DNA of 60,614 nucleotides, taken from assembly GCA_001687465.1 (NCBI GenBank), contig LVLI01000284.1, positions 1 through 60,614 of the forward strand. Direction: 5' to 3'. Both the position numbers and the translations under genes were made by a program. Below are positions 55,798 to 60,614 of the stretch, one piece after another. The notes under the pieces are model-generated. The model worked only from the letters and a program-made list of their open reading frames with translations. It searched no databases and was not told where the DNA came from. The first letter of the stretch is position 1. Each line of letters opens with the position of its first letter. The stretch is from Halocafeteria seosinensis. Its lineage: Eukaryota; Sar; Bigyra; Bicosoecida.

Positions 55798-57860
55798 ATG
55801 ACTTCCTCCAAGATTGCGCAGCGCATCACACGATCTTTGCCAAGGCGTTCTGTCCCTATTATTCCTCTTTCCACCTCGGAAGCCTCTCCCATTGTGTGCG
55901 CAAATACTACTAGAAATAGCTATGGTTCATGGAATAGCCGGCAACAGGACGTAGAATGGAGAAAGACTGTGTTTTGGGCAGCTGCCGCCACCGCCGCAGC
56001 TACGGCTGGAAGTGCTTCTTTTCTAAGCTATACAGAGAGTCCCCCCGAAGAGAACAAGTCCCCGCAAGAGTCTGAGTCGATAGGGCATTCTCCAGACCAC
56101 AAGGTAACCCCACGGGCGAGACTGAACGACTGGATTACGGCCTTGTCCAAAGGACATAAAGGAGGGGACATGTTTGAAGCCTTGTCAGGCATTGAGACAG
56201 CAGGAGACCAGGAATCGCAGCGGAAAGGTGATCCTATATATGGCCCCATGGTAATTCTTTCCGGGTCTTCGACCCCTAGATTGGCGGAAGAAATAGGTAT
56301 GTTCTGTACGAAATAAACAGTTATACATGCAGTATGACATGTGTCATCGTTGCAGCAACCCATTTGAAAATGAAACCGGGTAATTTGGAAGTGAAGCGAT
56401 TCCGAGACGGCGAAATCGACGTCAAGTTGCATGATAATGTCAGAGGATGTGACTGTTTCGTTATTCAGTCCACGTGCAAACCCGTGAATGAAAGCCTTAT
56501 GGAATTGTTGTTGATCGTCAGTAGCCTCCGACGAGCTTCGGCGTCGCGCATTACAGCTGTGATCCCTTATTATGGCTACAAGAGAGATATAGGACGCCCG
56601 CACGGTTGGAGTTTCGGACAACATACCCAAGCGCAAGTAAGTTCGTTTACCTTCCAATTCCACCAAGAGAATAGCTTTAAAAAAATGTCTATTGCTGTGT
56701 TTCTGTACAGCTTGAGGAGGCAGTGACTAAAAAGGCGCCAATGGATCAATTGCGAGCGCCGCTATTTGCTGCAGATGTAAGGAGCGTACTGACTTTGCTA
56801 AATAAATGAAATAATAGTGGAATATTTTAAGCTCTTTGCAGGTGGCACTGATGCTAGAGACACTTGGTGTGGATCGTATTGTTTCAGTGGATTTGCAGCC
56901 GCCTGGACACGGTCAAATTGAAGGTTTCTTCAGTTCGCGGGTCCCGGTGGATAATCTTCGCAGCACCATTATAGCTGTGAATCATTTTGTGATGAAGAAA
57001 TTACATAAGCCTGTCATCGTGGCCACCAACGAAAACTGTATTGAACTTGCCCAAGACTTTCGTGTAAGTAATCCGTCCTGCTATAAATAAAGGAATAAGA
57101 TATGCATGCTGCATTTTCTGATTCTCCAGAGCGCTCTTTCTTACTTGAAGGGCGGAGAGTACATATCCTTTGCTGCTGCGATAGAGAAAGGAGAAGAAAG
57201 GCGTCCAGGAGTTGCAAGTAGCAAAGCGGAGCTCGACCGCGACCCAACAGGGATTGACATAGTGGGAGATGTTAAAGTACGTCGAACTGTGTTTAGTTAC
57301 ACACATACTACACCAAAACATCCCTTGTTGGATGGGACAGGATAGAGATGTTATTATCGTTGATGATCTTGTGGATACAAGCGGCACTCTTTATTCTCGT
57401 GTAAATTTGCTTAAGGAGCGAGGAGCGCGGAAGTGAGTAGAATGTGTATAAGTCGATCCTTGCCGATTCTCGTGAAATGAAATTGCATTTCAATCTTTGC
57501 TACTTCCAGTATCTACTGTTTCTGTGTACATGGACTCCTAAACGGGGAAGCCGTGAATAGAATTGCGACAATGCCATTAACTGAAATCGCGCTAACAAAC
57601 ACAGGTATGTGTGGTAACTAATAAATGGAACTCTATCTTACACGCAAACTTGATTGTATGCTTTGAGTGCAGTTCCCTGGCAAGAAGATTCGCGTATCGT
57701 TCATGTTCATAAGTTTTCGGCGTTATCAGTGGCGCCGTTATTGGCTGAGGCTATACAGAGGCTGCATAATGGAGAAAGTTTGCAGCACCTTCGAATCGTC
57801 GATAGGACGAACGTGTCGAGGCGATATCGTGACCAATCCGAGGAAGACATATACCAATGA
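55798..57860 (+). CDS. Divergent PRPP synthetase-like protein with N-terminal membrane/organelle extension
   Basis: Eight exons: 55798..56296, 56356..56636, 56711..56776, 56842..57063, 57130..57276, 57341..57432, 57510..57604 and 57673..57860, about 529 residues. The core follows the PRPP synthetase fold: LSGSSTPRLAEEIG, VKRFRDGEIDVKL, VFIQ-type STCKPVNE, VIPYYGYKRD, VALMLETLGVDRIVSVDL, PVDNL and the PRPP loop VIIVDDLVDTSGTLY. The flexible catalytic region is expanded and altered (GYKRDIGRP, then a 50-residue insert), unlike GYARQDRK of the copy at 27844. The first 160 residues are extra, with a basic leader (QRITRSLPRRSVP) and an Ala-rich hydrophobic segment (FWAAAATAAATAGSASF). It may be a catalytic isoform with other control, or a PRPP synthetase-associated regulatory subunit. 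Confidence 0.85.
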
Positions 57861-58116
57861 AGTGCTCCTTGGTGCAAGGACGCACGATTCGCTATCCAGC
57901 CGCGGATGCTGGTGGAATGTCGAATGATAGCACCGTGCAAGACAGGCGGCGTAGATTCGTGCTATTGTTAGTGCGATGTCTGCGATTAAGCAGCTTCAGC
58001 TGTAGCATGCCCATACTGCAGTGGACGTATACGTCCTTAAATGTATATTATTTCATCAACCTAAGGTTGGAGATATGTGTCTCGGTGACATCAGCCCAGC
58101 TGTCGCTCTGTATTGG
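57861..58116. other. Convergent 3' flank
   Basis: A 256-nt spacer between the PRPP synthetase-like stop and the PH-protein stop. No other feature was seen. Confidence 0.5.
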
Positions 58117-59070
58117 TTATTGATCTCTATTCCTCGGGATGACGGCTCTCAGATGGCGAACCCATAAGTCCCGTTCCTGCAGTGAAGTGGGGACATAGAC
58201 AATGCATTGTATTCATTATTTTCATTGTTGTCCAGCTCTACTTACGGTGCTCGATGGAGTGAGAAAACTGTATGTTCGCTTTTCCCCACCAGTGAGTTCT
58301 TGTGCTGGTCTAGGATAATCTGATAAATCACATGTAGTGTGGATATCAAAGCGACAACCTGTGTTAGCAGAAATAGTCATAAATATTCGACATTTATGTT
58401 GTTAGTTTGATTTGATATGTACCTTTCCATTTCTGGGCCTCGTTGGGAACTACACTGATAATGTGATGTAGGGGAATGGAGCTGTGCTCGTTAAGTGGTA
58501 CCTTCCCAAAATTGGAGCGCACCATGTTCCCGTAGTATCGGATTTCTTGGCTATCATTATACAATACCGCATAGCGACGATTCCAATTTTTGAATCCTGG
58601 AATTCCGCGGTCAGCTTTCTTTTTCACCCAACCTGTGTGAGGAGAGCGTTAAGCACCACTTCCAACCCCCAACACCAGCCATTCATTCAAGTATGCACGA
58701 ACGACGAACCTTCAAATTGCACCGAATAGCGGACTGGTCTCGAAGGGTGGGGACGACTAGCCCTGCGATTGTGCCATGGTGTTCAATCATAATTTGTGTG
58801 CATAACAACGGTGGAGGCTGCTGCTGCGGCCCCTCGCGACGACAGAAACCACGCCACGTACTGTCTCAGTAATTTCTCCACCTGTTTCACCTTTTGCTCG
58901 TCTGTTTCTGTAGCAGCAGTGGTTGCCGGAGTCGATGGTACCGGCGTGTCATCTCCTGTGTATTGAGAACGGCCTTGTTGTTCGCTGCTGTCCTGTGGCT
59001 TCTTGAGTGCTGAGCGAACATCACCGCCACCACTGGCGGACTGGGACCGCGGAGAGCCAGAGGATGACAT
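58117..59070 (-). CDS. Pleckstrin-homology domain protein
   Basis: Five exons in phase: 59070..58862, 58756..58710, 58632..58423, 58358..58246 and 58176..58117, about 212 residues. Residues 1-80 are polar and low complexity (Ser, Gln, Thr). The rest is a PH domain: VQFEGWVKKKADRGIPGF, NWNRRYAVLYNDSQEIRYYG, FGKVPLNEHSSIPLHHI, CRFDIHT, RTYSFLTPSST, and the closing helix with the invariant Trp, ERDLWVRHLRAVI. PH domains bind phosphoinositides or proteins at membranes. The basic KKK and R residues in the first strands would suit lipid binding (inference). The GTTCGT donor of exon 2 is non-consensus but gives the correct frame. Met 59070 is the first ATG in frame. Confidence 0.85.
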
Positions 59071-59393
59071 TGTTTCAATTAATAGCTCAATATGTTTTGA
59101 TATAAATCTCAAGTCATCGTGTGGCAAATCCACTACATCTCCTGCGCGTTAACTTCGTGTTTTTAACTTGCGACCGTGTGCGTCGCAGACTTCGCACGGT
59201 CACAGGCTGACTCACAGCCTGCCACTCAGTCAAAAATGAAGTGGTGTATGATACCGTGTATCCACAGTAGGTACTCCAGGCAGGCGGGGGGTGTCCTTCA
59301 TGTGGATGTTCTCGTCGGGATTATCTCCACTGATGTCGAGGGGGAAACAAAGCTACGGCACAAGTAAGCACACACACACAAATGTAAGCTGAT
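59071..59393. other. Intergenic before retroelement remnants
   Basis: PH-protein promoter and unique sequence. No feature was recognised. Confidence 0.4.
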
Positions 59394-59690
59394 TCACCAA
59401 TTAGGATGACCATCGAGAACCGGTACAGTATGGACGAAAGAACATACGAAGGCATGTTGAGTAAGATCCGCGACGAATTCATCACACAATGGGCATATCT
59501 CCGGAATTTCCACCCTAGCTAACGGGAGTCCCAAACGCAGCCTCGCACCAATCCTCCATTGAAGATCAGAAAACTGCTTCTGCGAAGAGGTTGGCAACGC
59601 CCGCAGCCAATCTTGAGCTCCCGTTTCCTGAGCCGGCTTCCATCTAGCCTTTCCATCCTCATCCCCTTGGAAAGCTCCATTTGAGCTCGC
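59394..59690 (-). mobile_element. Retroelement fragment: C-terminal zinc-knuckle region
   Basis: A minus-strand frame reads QDWLRALPTSSQKQFSDLQW, then LRLGLPL, then C-P-L-C with H..C about 15 residues on. This arrangement is typical of the region after RT/RNase H in non-LTR retrotransposons. It stops at 59394. The upstream part of the frame has stops, so it is a fragment. On the same strand an RNase H piece lies just upstream (59779-59874). Confidence 0.6.
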
Positions 59691-59778
59691 CCTTCATTAT
59701 TTGGTGGGTGAGCCACTCGCTAGGGGAGTATTTCTCTATAACCACATGAATATACAACATATAGGGAAAAAAAAACCT

Positions 59779-59874
59779 GAAAAGTCCGTAAGCTCCTCAA
59801 CTGTGTCGAGTGCGAGGAAGGGCAGCCAGCTCCGCTTCATTATTGGTTTTGTTTCCAATATGTTCACGGAGGTG
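59779..59874 (-). repeat. Inverted repeat, left arm (RNase H fragment)
   Basis: 96 nt that match the reverse complement of 60487-60584 at about 93% (a few substitutions and a 2-nt gap). Read on the minus strand it encodes the broken RNase H-like string NNEAELAAL. Confidence 0.85.
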
Positions 59875-59881
59875 AGGAGGA

Positions 59882-60328
59882 GTGGTTATTCAAACCTGGA
59901 GTCGACATAGGGGAGATCTCGAAGTAATCCAGTCAGATTGTCCTGTTATAGTGGACGTATCTGTCACTCAGCCTTCTGCGGTGAGTACCCAACAAAACCT
60001 TCGTACTACCGCAGCTACTCGAGTGGTGGAACGGATGAAAGTTCATAAATATGGGGCAGTCTGTCAAGAACTTGGAAAGAAGTTAATCCCCTTTGTGTTT
60101 CAATCATATGGTGGTATAGGAGAGGATGCGGTAGATTTCCTATCTCAGCTTAAACATCGGCCCGCTTCTCTTCATGTATCTCACCCTAAGAAATATGTGG
60201 AATGTCTTCGTGAAGGGTTGTCTTGTCGGCTTATGCGGTCCAATGTCAACTTACTCTGCAGATGGCTTCAGTTAGAGAACGTCAAAATGATCCGGCATTT
60301 CGTGACTACCGTGCAATTTGAAACGTAA
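59882..60328 (+). mobile_element. Retroelement fragment: post-RT C-terminal domain
   Basis: A 148-codon plus-strand frame has CPVIVDVSVTQPSA, then KVHKYGAVCQELGKKLIPFVF and YGGIGEDAVDFLSQL. This resembles the endonuclease-like end of many retrotransposon polyproteins (D-V-x-V-x-x-P-S, ..PF-V-x-E-x-x-G-x-x-G-E-x-A). It lies between the two inverted RNase H arms, on the strand opposite the zinc-knuckle piece, so the locus is rearranged. No full element is present. Confidence 0.6.
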
Positions 60329-60486
60329 GTAGAATAGTATCATCTTGCTCGTAGATTCTTCCGGTAGGACGTATACAATACACAGCTGTTAGTCTTACCC
60401 AGAGAGAGAGGTGGTGTAGCTGTTTATGCTTCTACCTTTGATCAGTAATAGGAGCGGTCGCAGTAGCGAGGGACACCAGGGTCTTC

Positions 60487-60584
60487 CACCTCCGTGAACA
60501 TATTGGAGACAAATCCAATAATGAAGCGGAGTTGGCTGCCCTGTTCCTCGCTCTCGACACAGTTGAGGAGCTTACGGACTTTTC
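60487..60584 (+). repeat. Inverted repeat, right arm (RNase H fragment)
   Basis: 98 nt complementary to 59779-59874. In the plus frame it encodes SNNEAELAALFLALDTVEEL, an RNase H-like motif (E-L-x-A-L-x-x-A-L). It continues toward the window end and may belong to a longer element beyond it. Confidence 0.8.
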
Positions 60585-60614
60585 AGTCAACTTCACGATG
60601 CGCCTGACTATATA

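Noticed and set aside
1-60614. CRISPR array, bacterial operons or viral genes
   Set aside because: No regularly spaced identical repeats, no capsid or polymerase genes, and genes have spliceosomal introns; the window is ordinary eukaryotic nuclear DNA.

Overview
The window is nuclear DNA from a flagellated or ciliated eukaryote, probably a protist or alga. Genes are split by many short spliceosomal introns (mostly about 50-90 nt, donors GTAAGT or GTACGT). The strand changes often, there are no operons, and simple repeats and retroelement debris are present. IFT172 and DNAAF1 homologues imply motile cilia. I cannot fix the phylum from sequence alone. Exon coordinates were assembled by hand from splice sites, reading phase and family conservation.

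Layout. 1-8.3 kb: three members of a secreted GLUG-repeat family (one cut by the window edge, one with a 1-nt frameshift) and a small unrecognised minus-strand gene. 8.3-10.4 kb: intergenic with GT and AC microsatellites. 10.4-13.6 kb: NUDT22-like hydrolase (+) convergent with COP9 signalosome subunit 4 (-). 14-17.3 kb: two tandem paralogous protein kinases (-) with matching intron positions, the upstream one with HGD instead of HRD and a frameshift. 17.4-19.3 kb: weak ORFs and the relic of an ankyrin gene. 20-22.2 kb: an ankyrin gene in which almost every exon is one repeat. 23.8-27.4 kb: SNF1/MARK-like kinase, with a tandem duplication over its stop codon. 27.8-29.4 kb: PRPP synthetase with an N-terminal extension. 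30.2-31.5 kb: mitochondrial carrier. 32.3-34.7 kb: DNAAF1. 35.0 kb: relic of a GLUG gene. 35.5-41.0 kb: IFT172. 41.0-42.0 kb: mitochondrial-type TsaE (-). 42.5-44.2 kb: ALDH7/antiquitin (-). 45.0-45.8 kb: MAGOH (-). 46.2-47.3 kb: proteasome beta-4/PSMB2. 48.9-50.5 kb: an intact GLUG gene. 52.2-55.4 kb: MCM2. 55.8-57.9 kb: a second, divergent PRPP synthetase-like gene. 58.1-59.1 kb: PH-domain protein (-). 59.4-60.6 kb: rearranged retroelement fragments with inverted RNase H arms.

Most intact genes are conserved housekeeping genes: replication, proteasome/COP9, exon junction complex, nucleotide precursor synthesis, mitochondrial transport and tRNA modification, and cilia. The lineage-specific material is the GLUG family, the exon-modular ankyrin gene with its intron-bearing relic, and the tandem kinases. 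All three show recent local or dispersed duplication followed by decay. I found no CRISPR array, rRNA or convincing tRNA.
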